A program made the position numbers and the translations under genes. From Christiangramia sabulilitoris (GTDB lineage: Bacteria > Bacteroidota > Bacteroidia > Flavobacteriales > Flavobacteriaceae), in contig NZ_VHSF01000003.1 in NCBI RefSeq assembly GCF_007050985.1, positions 531,500 through 595,499 on the forward strand: a stretch of 64,000 bases of DNA, written 5' to 3'. Each line of letters opens with the position of its first letter. Position 1 is the stretch's first letter. This document shows, one piece after another, positions 45,617 through 54,171 of this stretch. The notes under the pieces were generated by a model that searched no databases, was not told where the DNA came from, and saw only the letters and a program-made list of their open reading frames with translations.

Positions 45617-46198
45617 GTGAGCAAATCTTCGGAAAAATCAGTTTTGAAAGGCGAAAGGATCATTCTCGGCATCGACCCGGGAACTACTATTATGGGTTTC
45701 GGACTCATAAAAGTGGAGAACAAAAAGATGAGTTTTATCCAGATGAATGAACTTCAATTGAGCAAATACAGTGATCACTATAAAAAGCTGAAACTGATCT
45801 TTGAACGCACTATTGAACTTATAGATAATTATCATCCTGATGAGATCGCAATCGAAGCTCCTTTCTTCGGAAAGAATGTACAATCCATGCTGAAACTGGG
45901 ACGGGCGCAGGGAGTAGCCATGGCCGCCGGGCTATCGAGGGAAATTCCTATCACAGAATATCTTCCCAAAAAGATCAAAATGGCCATTACCGGTAATGGA
46001 AATGCCAGTAAGGAACAGGTGGCAAAAATGCTGCAAAGTCAGCTTAATATTGGAAAGCTTCCCAAAAACCTGGATGCTACAGATGGTCTCGCTGCCGCGG
46101 TTTGTCATTTCTATAATTCCGGCAAGACCGAAATAGGAAAAAGCTATACGGGCTGGGATGCGTTTGTAAAGCAAAATGAAAAAAGAATAATAAAGTAA
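45617..46198 (+). CDS. ruvC: Holliday junction resolvase RuvC
   Basis: The 193-residue RNase-H-fold endonuclease shows the acidic catalytic residues Asp20 (LGIDPGTT), Glu80 (IAIEAPFF) and Asp153/Asp156 (NLDATDGLAAAVCH). It cleaves four-way junctions together with RuvAB. The start is a GTG; no ATG is available before the conserved LGIDPGT. The stop overlaps the ATG of the DUF3667 gene. Confidence 0.97.
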   Translation: MSKSSEKSVLKGERIILGIDPGTTIMGFGLIKVENKKMSFIQMNELQLSKYSDHYKKLKLIFERTIELIDNYHPDEIAIEAPFFGKNVQSMLKLGRAQGVAMAAGLSREIPITEYLPKKIKMAITGNGNASKEQVAKMLQSQLNIGKLPKNLDATDGLAAAVCHFYNSGKTEIGKSYTGWDAFVKQNEKRIIK

Positions 46199-46926
46199 TG
46201 AGTGGCATCTGTAATAATTGTGGCGCCAGACTGTCTGGGAATTATTGCTCAACTTGCGGCCAGCGTGCTAAAATTGGACCCATTACGTTTTCAGAACTAC
46301 GGGAGGATTTTTCTCAAAGTTTATTTTCTGTAGAATCTCCTATAGCAATTACTCTCAAAACTTTATTTCTAAAGCCTGAAAAACTATTTTCTGAATATTT
46401 GAATGGTAGTAGAAAAAAATATTACCGCCCGGTTGCATTTTTCATTTTAATGACGGCATTATACCTCCTGGTTAGATCACTAATAGGTTTTGAAACAAAT
46501 ATGGACACCATTGCCACGGTAGATGAGAATACAGCCGATGTACAAAAGGAGGCGACGGTATTTATGATCTTAAATATCAATAAGTTTTTATTTCTACTGG
46601 TATTTGGGCTAGGCATCTCATTAAAGCTCTTTTTTTATAATCGCTTGCGTATTATTGAGTATTGGGTGATAGCCTTTTATATCGCAGGGATTTATACTTT
46701 GCTTACCATTTTTGGAACGGTCATTACAGTTTATGGCAGCAAGCAAATCCAGCCTGTAATCATCCTTTTAGCATTAGTTTATTTTATCTACTGCTGCATT
46801 AGATTTTTTGAGGGTAATAGATTTGTGATAGGAGTTAAATCATTTCTGGCGTTTCTCATCGCCATGTTGATCTATGTAGCAGGAAGTTTCGAATTATCCT
46901 ATCTTATCGTCTCCTATATAATATGA
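46198..46926 (+). CDS. DUF3667 membrane protein with N-terminal zinc ribbon
   Basis: The 242-residue protein has a zinc ribbon with Cys5, Cys8, Cys17 and Cys20 (CNNC...CSTC), then ITLKTLFLKPEKLFSEYLNG, typical of DUF3667, and about five helices. Function is unknown. It overlaps ruvC at the start and hemW at the end by 4 bp, so the three genes are one translationally coupled operon. Confidence 0.9.
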   Translation: MSGICNNCGARLSGNYCSTCGQRAKIGPITFSELREDFSQSLFSVESPIAITLKTLFLKPEKLFSEYLNGSRKKYYRPVAFFILMTALYLLVRSLIGFETNMDTIATVDENTADVQKEATVFMILNINKFLFLLVFGLGISLKLFFYNRLRIIEYWVIAFYIAGIYTLLTIFGTVITVYGSKQIQPVIILLALVYFIYCCIRFFEGNRFVIGVKSFLAFLIAMLIYVAGSFELSYLIVSYII

Positions 46927-48047
46927 GCGGAATTTACATACATATTCCTTTTTGCAAGCAGGCCTGCCATTACTGTGATTTTCATTTTTCCACTTCCACG
47001 AAGAAGAAAACAGAGTTGGTAGAAATGCTCTGTAGGGAACTGGAAATTAGGAAGGACGAAATAGGACAGAACATTCAAACCATCTATTTTGGTGGAGGAA
47101 CTCCTTCCCTACTGAATTTTGAAGAATTAAATTCCATCTTCAATGCAATCTATAAGAACTTTAATGTTTCTGAAAACGCCGAGATCACTCTGGAGGCAAA
47201 TCCCGATGATCTTTCAGAAGAAGTGATCAAAATGCTTGATGCTTCTCCGGTAAATCGATTAAGTATTGGAGTTCAGTCATTTTTTGAAGAGGACCTTAAA
47301 TTGATGAACCGGGCTCATAATTCTGAGGAAGCATTGAGCTCTCTTCAGCTAGCAAAGCAATATTTTGATAATATCAGTATCGATCTTATCTACGGGATTC
47401 CCGGGCAATCCAATGAACAATGGATAGAAAATTTAAACAAAGCCGTTGAGCTTGGTATTCCACATATTTCAAGTTACGCGCTCACCGTAGAACCAAAAAC
47501 CGCCCTTGAAAAATTCATAGAAAAAGGGAAAGTCAAGCCTGTTGAAGATGAAACTTATCGGGAACAATTCGATATTCTGGTAAACAAGCTCAGCGAAAAC
47601 GGATTTGAGCATTATGAATTTTCGAATTACGGAAAACCGGGTTTTCATTCTCAGAACAATATGGCTTACTGGCTGGGAAACCCTTACCTGGGAATTGGTC
47701 CATCAGCCCATTCCTACGATGGTACTTACAGAAAATGGAATATCAGTAATAATACGCTGTATATAAAAGCCATTGAGGCCGGAAATCTACCTCAGCAAAC
47801 CGAAGAACTTTCCACCACCGATTCTTATAACGAATATGTAATGACCCGGCTGCGAACCAAATTCGGTGTTTCCACAGATGATATTCAGCAAAAATTTGGA
47901 GAAAAATACCGTGATCACTTTTTTAAGGAAACCGGTAAATTCCTGGATGACGGACTCATGGAAAAAATTGGAAACACTTTTCATATTACCACAAAAGGAA
48001 AATTCCTTAGTGACGGGATCGCAGCAGATCTTTTTTATATTGATTAA
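46923..48047 (+). CDS. hemW: HemW-type radical SAM heme chaperone
   Basis: The 374-residue protein has the radical SAM cluster motif Cys11-x3-Cys15-x2-Cys18 (PFCKQACHYCDF), IYFGGGTPSLL, LEANPDD, RLSIGVQSF and IDLIYGIPGQ. Lacking the extra sequence features of coproporphyrinogen dehydrogenase HemN, it fits HemW, which binds heme and delivers it to respiratory enzymes. Last gene of the ruvC operon, followed by repeats. Confidence 0.93.
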   Translation: MSGIYIHIPFCKQACHYCDFHFSTSTKKKTELVEMLCRELEIRKDEIGQNIQTIYFGGGTPSLLNFEELNSIFNAIYKNFNVSENAEITLEANPDDLSEEVIKMLDASPVNRLSIGVQSFFEEDLKLMNRAHNSEEALSSLQLAKQYFDNISIDLIYGIPGQSNEQWIENLNKAVELGIPHISSYALTVEPKTALEKFIEKGKVKPVEDETYREQFDILVNKLSENGFEHYEFSNYGKPGFHSQNNMAYWLGNPYLGIGPSAHSYDGTYRKWNISNNTLYIKAIEAGNLPQQTEELSTTDSYNEYVMTRLRTKFGVSTDDIQQKFGEKYRDHFFKETGKFLDDGLMEKIGNTFHITTKGKFLSDGIAADLFYID

Positions 48048-48069
48048 AACCTCACTTACTTAATACTTT

Positions 48070-48160
48070 CGTCACCCTGTCCCGAAGCTTCGGGAGTTTC
48101 AGGGTCTCCTGAGATGCTGTAATCAAAGATTCAACGAAGTTAAACAAGTTCAGCATGACG
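48070..48160 (+). repeat. Palindromic repeat, 91 bp copy
   Basis: CGTCACCCTG...CAGCATGACG. The left arm contains CCCGAAGCTTCGGG inside CCCTG...CAGGG; the right arm ends ACAAGTTCAGCATGACG. Confidence 0.85.
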
Positions 48161-48189
48161 CACTGCTTTATACCAGTCATTACTATCAA

Positions 48190-48255
48190 AATTGATCAGG
48201 AGTCTCAGGGCCTCATAAGATGTTGAAAATCCCGAAGCTTCAGGAAAACATGACG
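48190..48255 (+). repeat. Palindromic repeat, degenerate copy
   Basis: Decayed left arm (AGTCTCAGGGCCTCA) and right arm GATGTTGAAAATCCCGAAGC...CATGACG. Confidence 0.65.
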
Positions 48256-48290
48256 ATTTTATCAAAATCGAGATAAATCTCAATTGTCCA

Positions 48291-48322
48291 TTGTCAATTA
48301 TCAACTAACAATACTACATTTG
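48291..48322 (+). promoter_or_regulatory. Promoter of the cyclase-family gene
   Basis: TTG at 48291-48293 and TACATTTG (exact TAnnTTTG) at 48315-48322, spaced 21 bp; the ATG lies 19 bp downstream. Confidence 0.6.
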
Positions 48323-48341
48323 TTAGGACCAATCAAACAAC

Positions 48342-49091
48342 ATGTTAGCGAACATAAGCCATCACGGTAATTCATATAAAATAGATTTCTCTCATCCACT
48401 CGATATTTCCATCAGTCTACGCGGGGATAATAAGAATCCAATGGCCTGGTATTTAAAGCATCCGGAGATCGAACCTGTAATTGATGGTGATTTTATTGGT
48501 AAGGTGAGCAAGGGATCTTCGGTGAATTTCAATAATATCTGGTTTAATCCGCATGCTCATGCCACGCATACCGAATGTGTGGGCCACATTAGCAGCGAAA
48601 CACATACTATTCAGCAACATTTGAAAACCTTCTTTTTTAAGGCGGAACTTATTTCTATTGAACCTCAGAAAAAAGGAACTGATCTCGTTTTCACTAAAGA
48701 GCAGTTACAAAAGAAACTAAAAGATTTCAAGGCTGAAGCGCTTGTGCTGCGAACACTTCCGAATTATATCGGGAAGATCTCTAAAAATCATTCGCATACC
48801 AACTGGCCATATATTGAGGAAAATGCCATGATCTATATTCGTGAATTAGGCATTAAACATTTGTTGACCGACCAGCCTTCAGTCGACAGGGAAAAAGATG
48901 AAGGGAAGCTACTTGCTCATCGGGCCTTCTGGGATTATCCTAAGAACACCAGGTTTGATGCGACAATTACAGAATTGATCTATGTTCCGAATAAGATCGA
49001 AGATGGAGATTACTTCTTAAATCTTCAACCCGCTTCGTTTGAAAATGACGCCGCTCCCTGCAAGCCGGTATTGTATAAAATTATTGAGTGA
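48342..49091 (+). CDS. Cyclase / kynurenine formamidase-like metal-dependent hydrolase
   Basis: The 249-residue protein belongs to the cyclase family. Metal-binding residues lie in PHAHATHTECVGH (His71, His73, His76, Glu78, His82), a variant of the usual HxGTHxDxPxH in which Thr-Glu replaces the Asp-containing part. LVLRTLPNY and LLTDQPSVD are further family blocks. The family hydrolyses N-formylkynurenine or similar amides/lactones. No tryptophan-degradation genes adjoin it, so the substrate is open. Confidence 0.85.
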   Translation: MLANISHHGNSYKIDFSHPLDISISLRGDNKNPMAWYLKHPEIEPVIDGDFIGKVSKGSSVNFNNIWFNPHAHATHTECVGHISSETHTIQQHLKTFFFKAELISIEPQKKGTDLVFTKEQLQKKLKDFKAEALVLRTLPNYIGKISKNHSHTNWPYIEENAMIYIRELGIKHLLTDQPSVDREKDEGKLLAHRAFWDYPKNTRFDATITELIYVPNKIEDGDYFLNLQPASFENDAAPCKPVLYKIIE

Positions 49092-49441
49092 TGAAAACTA
49101 CCATAAAACTAGAAGAACTTGCCATGCTCCTTCTGGCAACCTGGGCATTTAGCCTTCAGGACCTCAGCTGGTGGTGGTTCATTGGTTTGTTCTTCGTACC
49201 AGATGTTGGAATGCTGGGCTACCTTATTAATAATAAATGGGGCGCTTTATTCTATAATTTCTTTCACCTTAAAGGCCTGGCGATTGTCATTGGCTTAACT
49301 GGATATTATCTTAAATTGCAGGAACTGGAAGTTGCCGGCATTATTTTGTTCGCGCATTCCAGCTTTGACCGCTTGCTTGGATACGGATTGAAGTTCGAAA
49401 AAGGCTTTAAATTTACACATCTGGGAGAAATAGGAAATTAA
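49088..49441 (+). CDS. DUF4260 small membrane protein
   Basis: The 117-residue protein has about three helices and LEELAMLLLATWAFSLQDLS, FFVPDVGMLGYL and LFAHSSFDRLLGYGLKF, which are DUF4260 signatures. Overlaps the cyclase-family gene by 4 bp, so it is co-translated. Function is unknown. Confidence 0.9.
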   Translation: MMKTTIKLEELAMLLLATWAFSLQDLSWWWFIGLFFVPDVGMLGYLINNKWGALFYNFFHLKGLAIVIGLTGYYLKLQELEVAGIILFAHSSFDRLLGYGLKFEKGFKFTHLGEIGN

Positions 49442-49442
49442 T

Positions 49443-50057
49443 ATGGAATTACTCTTTATAGGTTTGGCCATTGGCGCCGTGGCAGCATACTTCATTTTTG
49501 CAGCTTTTAATAAGGAACGCTCAAGATCAAAGACCAGCGAACAATCAGTTGTTTTAATGGATAAGATCAAAAGTGTTTGCAAATTCATTACCGTGGAAGG
49601 CGATTTTTCTGAGATCTATCATTATGAAAATCTGAAGGAGAAATATCTTAGCCTCATCCTCGGAAAGAAAAAAGCCATTGTCCTGGTAACTGCTAAAGCG
49701 CATGTAGGTTTCGACCTGAGTAAGATCAGGATGGATAGTGACAATGAGAATAAAAAGATCATCCTCACCAATTTTCCGCAGCCGGAATTGTTAACTATTG
49801 AAACAGATTTCAAATATTACGACAAACGTGAAGGATGGGCAAACCCGTTTACAACTTCAGATCTAACCGATATTAACCGTGACGCGAAAAAGACCATTGT
49901 AGATAAGATCCCTCAAAGCGGGCTGCTGGACAAAGCGAAAGCTGAAGCTTTGGATACTATTCTTCTCATGGAAAAGATCGTTGAAACCATTGGCTGGAAA
50001 CTGGATTACACGGCTCTGACGATTGAAAATACTGAAAACAAAAAGATTGAAAAGTGA
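49443..50057 (+). CDS. DUF4230 membrane-anchored protein
   Basis: The 204-residue protein has one N-terminal helix (residues 3-20) followed by a DUF4230 domain: VCKFITVEGDFSEIY, KAIVLVTAKAHVGFDLSKI and IILTNFPQPELLTIETDFKYYDK. It begins one base after the DUF4260 stop. Function is unknown; members are anchored in the membrane with the domain outside the cytoplasm. Confidence 0.9.
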   Translation: MELLFIGLAIGAVAAYFIFAAFNKERSRSKTSEQSVVLMDKIKSVCKFITVEGDFSEIYHYENLKEKYLSLILGKKKAIVLVTAKAHVGFDLSKIRMDSDNENKKIILTNFPQPELLTIETDFKYYDKREGWANPFTTSDLTDINRDAKKTIVDKIPQSGLLDKAKAEALDTILLMEKIVETIGWKLDYTALTIENTENKKIEK

Positions 50058-50116
50058 AATTAGGAGATGCTGTAAATAGTTAGGTATAACGCCTAATATT
50101 TTAATTTGTTTTACCA

Positions 50117-50466
50117 CGTCACCCTGAACTTGTTTCAGGGTCTTTCTTTTAAAAAATGAAAAACAGTTATACTTATATACTGGCAAATAAAACAAGAACT
50201 GTACTTTATATAGGCGTAACTTCTGAATTGAAATCAAGACAGATACAGCATAAAAATGGTGAAGGATCAATTTTCACAAGAAAATACAAAATTTACGACC
50301 TGATGTATTTCGAAGAATTTTCAGATATTAATCAGGCAATAGCAAGAGAAAAACAATTGAAAAACTGGCATAAGGATTGGAAATTGAATTTGATCAAAAC
50401 TGAAAATCCAGAGATGAGAGATTTATTCTCTGAACTATGAGATGCTGAAACAAGTTCAGCATGACG
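50117..50466 (+). mobile_element. Putative 350-bp mobile element: palindromic repeat arms flanking a GIY-YIG gene
   Basis: The left arm is the standard one (CGTCACCCTGAACTTG, hairpin CCCTGAA/TTCAGGG, 50117-50142). The right arm is GATGCTGAAACAAG...CAGCATGACG (50441-50466, hairpin GCTGAA/TTCAGC). In other copies these arms lie only a few bases apart. Here the space between is filled by a complete GIY-YIG nuclease gene. It looks like the autonomous form of the repeat family. Confidence 0.7.
50156..50440 (+). CDS. GIY-YIG family endonuclease (UvrC N-terminal-like), inside repeat element
   Basis: The 94-residue protein is a single GIY-YIG domain: YTYI near the N-terminus (GIY strand), LYIGVTSEL (YIG strand, residues 17-25), the catalytic arginine Arg28 followed by His32, and the metal-binding glutamate Glu65 in AIAREKQLKNW. 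All active-site positions are present, so the enzyme is probably active. It starts 14 bp after the left repeat arm and its TGA overlaps the first bases of the right arm. This precise fit suggests that it acts on the repeats themselves. Confidence 0.93.
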   Translation: MKNSYTYILANKTRTVLYIGVTSELKSRQIQHKNGEGSIFTRKYKIYDLMYFEEFSDINQAIAREKQLKNWHKDWKLNLIKTENPEMRDLFSEL

Positions 50467-50487
50467 ATTACCAAATACCATTTTGAA

Positions 50488-50514
50488 CGTCACCCTGAAC
50501 TCGTTACAGGGTCT
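50488..50514 (+). repeat. Solo left arm of the palindromic repeat
   Basis: CGTCACCCTGAACTCG with hairpin CCCTGAACTCGTTACAGGG, but no right arm; the MmcQ-like gene starts 13 bp after it. Confidence 0.75.
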
Positions 50515-50526
50515 AAGAATTAAAAC

Positions 50527-50886
50527 ATGAACATCGATACATTCAGAGATTATTGCCTGGCAAAAAAAGGAGTTACCGAAGGCCTTCCCTTTGGTCCGGA
50601 TAATCTCGTTTTAAAGGTAATGGGCAAGATGTTTTCTATCGTTTCTCTGGACGAGGTGCCGCTTAGGGCAAATTTAAAATGTGATCCAGAACGGGCCATA
50701 GAGCTTCGGGAAGAATATGAAGACAATATTCTGCCGGGTTATCATATGAATAAACAACACTGGAATACTCTGGTACTGGATGGTCGGCTGGATCCAAAAC
50801 TGGTTTTTGAATTGATTGACCATTCTTACGAACTTGTAGTTAACGGACTCACCGCAAAGCTGAAAAAGGAACTTGAAGATTTATAA
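50527..50886 (+). CDS. MmcQ/YjbR-family protein
   Basis: The 119-residue protein has the CyaY-like/MmcQ fold signature: RDYCLAKKGVTEGLPFG, VLKVMGKMFSIVSLDE, LKCDPERAIELREEY and YHMNKQHWNTLVLDG. The family is annotated as DNA-binding, but evidence is limited. It overlaps the MutS-like gene by one base, so the two are translated together; a link to DNA transactions is possible. Confidence 0.92.
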   Translation: MNIDTFRDYCLAKKGVTEGLPFGPDNLVLKVMGKMFSIVSLDEVPLRANLKCDPERAIELREEYEDNILPGYHMNKQHWNTLVLDGRLDPKLVFELIDHSYELVVNGLTAKLKKELEDL

Positions 50887-52664
50887 TGACAAAAGCTGAA
50901 GAATTTTACTCCTCGCGACAGGCGAAATACTCCGAATTAAAAAAACAGATCTCCAGGAAATTAGCTTTGTCAAGCACCTTAAGGTTAGTAGTCTTTCTGG
51001 CGATCTGCGCCTCAAATTATTTTTTCTTCGGAAATATTACTATCCAGTTACCCCTGGTAATTGCGCTTATAGCTGTTTTCATATTCTTAATTTCAAGGCA
51101 TACCGATCTGAAAAAAGAACGGGATAAGCTTGCTGCTTTGATCGATATCAACAGACTGGAACTTAGGATCCTTAAAACAAGGGATTTCTCAGATCTGCCA
51201 GACGGAAAAAAGTTTGAACCTGAGGATCACGAGTATGCCCGGGACATCGACCTTTTTGGCAGAAAATCATTCTTCCAGTTTCTCAACAGAACCGCTTTAA
51301 AAGAAGGAAAGGCCAGGCTCGCTAAAATTCTACTCGCGAATAAAACCGAAGACATTCTAAAGAAACAGGAAGCGGTAAAAGAACTGGCTTTAAAAGCCGA
51401 CTGGAGACAGAATTATTCTGCCACGGCCACCCTGGTAAAGACCGAAACCGATTCCAAATTCATCCTTAACTGGATACAGAATTACAAAAGTTTTGTGCCG
51501 AAATACATGAAATGGTTTCCGGCGGTATTTTCAATATTATCGATTGCCGTATTGGCGCTATTCTATTTCGATATCATTGGCGGCTCCCAGGTGCTGCTAT
51601 GGTTTATAATTGGCGTACTTATAACCGGAGTTTTTCTGAAAAAAGTCAATGACCTGTCTGGAACTGTAAGCAAGGTGCAGGATACATTTCAGCAATATCA
51701 CCAGTTACTGGATTTCCTTGAACAAGAAGAATTCGAATCGGCATTAATGCAAGAAGTAAAGAATTCCATTACTTCAGAATCTAAAAAAGCTTCCGTCATT
51801 TTAAAGGAATTTTCCCGGGCCATAGATGCGCTGGATCAACGAAACAATTTCCTTTTCGGGATATTCGCTAACGGATTCTTTCTCTGGGATCTTAGGCAAT
51901 GCTATCGACTGGAAAAATGGATTCAGCATCATCATACAGCAGTGGAACATTGGTTTGAAGCTGTAGAAAGGACAGATGCTTATAACAGCCTGGGGAATTT
52001 CAGCTTTAACCACGAGTCCTATCATTTCCCTGAAATTCTGAAAACAGGAGAAGGTATTACCGCCAAAAATTTAGGCCATCCATTATTGCATCCACAAAAG
52101 CGCGTGAACAATGATTTCAGGATCGATGGGGAACAGTTCTTTATTATTACCGGTGCGAATATGGCCGGAAAAAGTACATTCCTGCGAACGGTCGCGCTGC
52201 AGATCGTGATGGCAAATATCGGACTTCCGGTTTGTGCTGAATCTTGCAGCTATGCTCCTACCAAACTCATTACCAGTATGCGTACCAGCGATTCCCTGGG
52301 CGATGATGAATCTTATTTCTTTTCAGAATTAAAAAGGTTGAAGTTTATTGTTGATAAGATACAGACTGAAGATTATTTCATCATTCTGGATGAGATCCTG
52401 AAGGGAACCAACAGTACCGATAAAGCAATAGGGTCAAGGAAATTTGTGCAGCGCCTGGTAGGTACTAATTCCACCGGAATCATTGCGACGCATGATCTGA
52501 GCTTATGTGAGATAAGTCAGGAATTAGAGCAGGTGGAGAACTTCTATTTTGATGCTGAAATCGTGAACAATGAACTTCACTTTGATTATCATTTAAAAGA
52601 TGGCGTGTGTCAGAATATGAATGCTTCCTTTTTACTGAGGAAGATGAAGATCGTGGAAGATTGA
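50886..52664 (+). CDS. Membrane-anchored MutS-like ATPase
   Basis: The 592-residue protein has two helices near residues 30-65 and another pair around 205-250, then a MutS ATPase domain with Walker A GANMAGKST (residues 423-431), TSMRTSDSLGDDESYFFSEL and Walker B FIILDEILKGTNSTDKA. The MutS mismatch-recognition and connector domains are missing, so it is not a classical mismatch-repair MutS. It resembles the Bacteroidota MutS-related proteins of unknown role. The ATPase site appears intact. Confidence 0.88.
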   Translation: MTKAEEFYSSRQAKYSELKKQISRKLALSSTLRLVVFLAICASNYFFFGNITIQLPLVIALIAVFIFLISRHTDLKKERDKLAALIDINRLELRILKTRDFSDLPDGKKFEPEDHEYARDIDLFGRKSFFQFLNRTALKEGKARLAKILLANKTEDILKKQEAVKELALKADWRQNYSATATLVKTETDSKFILNWIQNYKSFVPKYMKWFPAVFSILSIAVLALFYFDIIGGSQVLLWFIIGVLITGVFLKKVNDLSGTVSKVQDTFQQYHQLLDFLEQEEFESALMQEVKNSITSESKKASVILKEFSRAIDALDQRNNFLFGIFANGFFLWDLRQCYRLEKWIQHHHTAVEHWFEAVERTDAYNSLGNFSFNHESYHFPEILKTGEGITAKNLGHPLLHPQKRVNNDFRIDGEQFFIITGANMAGKSTFLRTVALQIVMANIGLPVCAESCSYAPTKLITSMRTSDSLGDDESYFFSELKRLKFIVDKIQTEDYFIILDEILKGTNSTDKAIGSRKFVQRLVGTNSTGIIATHDLSLCEISQELEQVENFYFDAEIVNNELHFDYHLKDGVCQNMNASFLLRKMKIVED

Positions 52665-52772
52665 GTTGATTAGACTTCACAGGTTTTTAATACCTGTAAG
52701 ATCTGTTCGAAGAAGTAAGGCGGTTGGCGCAATTTTAGCCTGAGATCGCTTCATTACATTCGCGATGACTTA

Positions 52773-52837
52773 TGTCACATTGAGCGCAGTCGAAATGTGA
52801 TATCATGATTAATGCTTCGACTCCGCTCAGCATGACA
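52773..52837 (+). repeat. Second palindromic repeat family, TGTCA...TGACA copy
   Basis: TGTCACATTGAGCGCAGTCG at the left and TTCGACTCCGCTCAGCATGACA at the right are complementary in their arms (GAGCG/CGCTC, TCGAA/TTCGA). Confidence 0.8.
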
Positions 52838-52849
52838 ATTAGTTAAAAA

Positions 52850-52886
52850 TCACCCTGTCCCGAAGTCTCGGGAGTTTCAGGATCTT
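52850..52886 (+). repeat. Left arm of the main repeat family
   Basis: TCACCCTGTCCCGAAG...TTTCAGGATC without a right arm, immediately upstream of the YdjM-like gene. Confidence 0.7.
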
Positions 52887-52914
52887 TTGTAAAGTAAAAC
52901 TATCTTTACCAAAT

Positions 52915-53919
52915 ATGGATTCAGTAACCCAGATCGTTTTAGGAGCAGCTGTTGGAGAAGCTGTTCTTGGTAAGAAAGTCGGTAAAAAAGCAATACTCTA
53001 CGGAGCAATTGCCGGGACCATTCCAGATCTCGATACGCTGGTCGGCAACTTTTTTGATACCATCACGGCTATTGAAATTCACCGTGGTTTTTCCCATTCC
53101 ATAGTTTTCGCGGTCCTCTTTGCCCCCATATTTGGCTGGATCATTTCAAAGATCGAATCGAATTCTGAAGCTACCTGGAAGAACTGGTCATGGTTAATGT
53201 TCTGGGGCTTGTTCACACATCCCTTACTCGATGCACATACTACCTGGGGAACCCAGCTTTTCTGGCCTTTCGATCTGAGACTTGCCTACAAGAATATCTT
53301 TGTAATAGATCCGCTTTACACCCTGCCGTTTCTGTTCTTTCTAATCATGGCCATGAGATTTAACCGGACAGATCCAAAAAGAAGGAAATACAACCGGCTT
53401 GGGCTCATTGTGAGTAGTATTTATTTGTTAGTGATCACTCCGGCATTAAAATTCTATACTTTCCAAAAATTTGAAGCTGCCCTGGAAGAGCAAAATATCA
53501 CTTATGAAAGAATGGACACCAGGCCAACGCCTCTAAATTCGATTTTATGGACTGCCAATATCGAAACAGATGAATCCTTTCTTATCGGGAATTATTCTGT
53601 TTTTGATACTCAGCCAATAGATTTTTATACCGTCCCCAAAAACTATGATCTGGCCGCCGATCTGGCTGATGATCCCAACCTGAACAGGTTGATCCAGATA
53701 AGTGATGGCTGGTATACATTTTCAGAAAAGAACGGCGATCTCTATTTCAATGACCTCAGGTTTGGTAATATGGATATCGAAGATCCTGATTCCGAATTTA
53801 TTTTCAGCTACAAATTAGCCGAAGAACACGGTGAACTAACCGCAACTGAAACTGAAAAGGAAATGACCGATGCCAAGAATTTTCTGCCGAGACTTTGGGC
53901 ACGTATTCTCGGTAATTAA
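52915..53919 (+). CDS. YdjM-like membrane-bound metal-dependent hydrolase
   Basis: The 334-residue protein begins MDSVTQIVLGAAVGEAVLGK, then GTIPDLDTLVG and IEIHRGFSHSIVFA, the signatures of the LexA-binding, inner-membrane-associated hydrolase family (YdjM). About four helices lie in the first 190 residues, and a soluble domain follows. A possible -7 box (TATCTTTA, 52901-52908) ends seven bases before the ATG. Natural substrate is unknown. Confidence 0.9.
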   Translation: MDSVTQIVLGAAVGEAVLGKKVGKKAILYGAIAGTIPDLDTLVGNFFDTITAIEIHRGFSHSIVFAVLFAPIFGWIISKIESNSEATWKNWSWLMFWGLFTHPLLDAHTTWGTQLFWPFDLRLAYKNIFVIDPLYTLPFLFFLIMAMRFNRTDPKRRKYNRLGLIVSSIYLLVITPALKFYTFQKFEAALEEQNITYERMDTRPTPLNSILWTANIETDESFLIGNYSVFDTQPIDFYTVPKNYDLAADLADDPNLNRLIQISDGWYTFSEKNGDLYFNDLRFGNMDIEDPDSEFIFSYKLAEEHGELTATETEKEMTDAKNFLPRLWARILGN

Positions 53920-53990
53920 TCCTAATTCATTAAAATTGCCACTAATGCACTAATAATCTTTGAATTCAATCTATTTCTTTCACCTTTTAA

Positions 53991-54030
53991 GAGTCTTTGC
54001 GAGCGGAGTGTAACGGAGCGAAACAATCTC
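53991..54030 (+). repeat. Degenerate palindromic repeat (GCGAGCGGAGTG type)
   Basis: GAGTCTTTGCGAGCGGAGTG and ACGGAGCGAAACAATCTC resemble a widespread intergenic repeat type. Only one copy is in the window. Confidence 0.5.
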
Positions 54031-54171
54031 ATTTTTGGAACTTTGAATAATAAAACTGCTCAAGTTATTTCGTTCCTGCGCAGAGACAGTGATTTTAAAT
54101 CTCAACTTCACTTTTTTTTCTTTGATCTTCTAGAATTTACAAATCAGTATATTTAGGAAAAAATTCTATTT

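Noticed and set aside
50886-52664. Mismatch-repair mutS
   Set aside because: Only the ATPase domain is MutS-like; mismatch-binding and connector domains are replaced by membrane helices.
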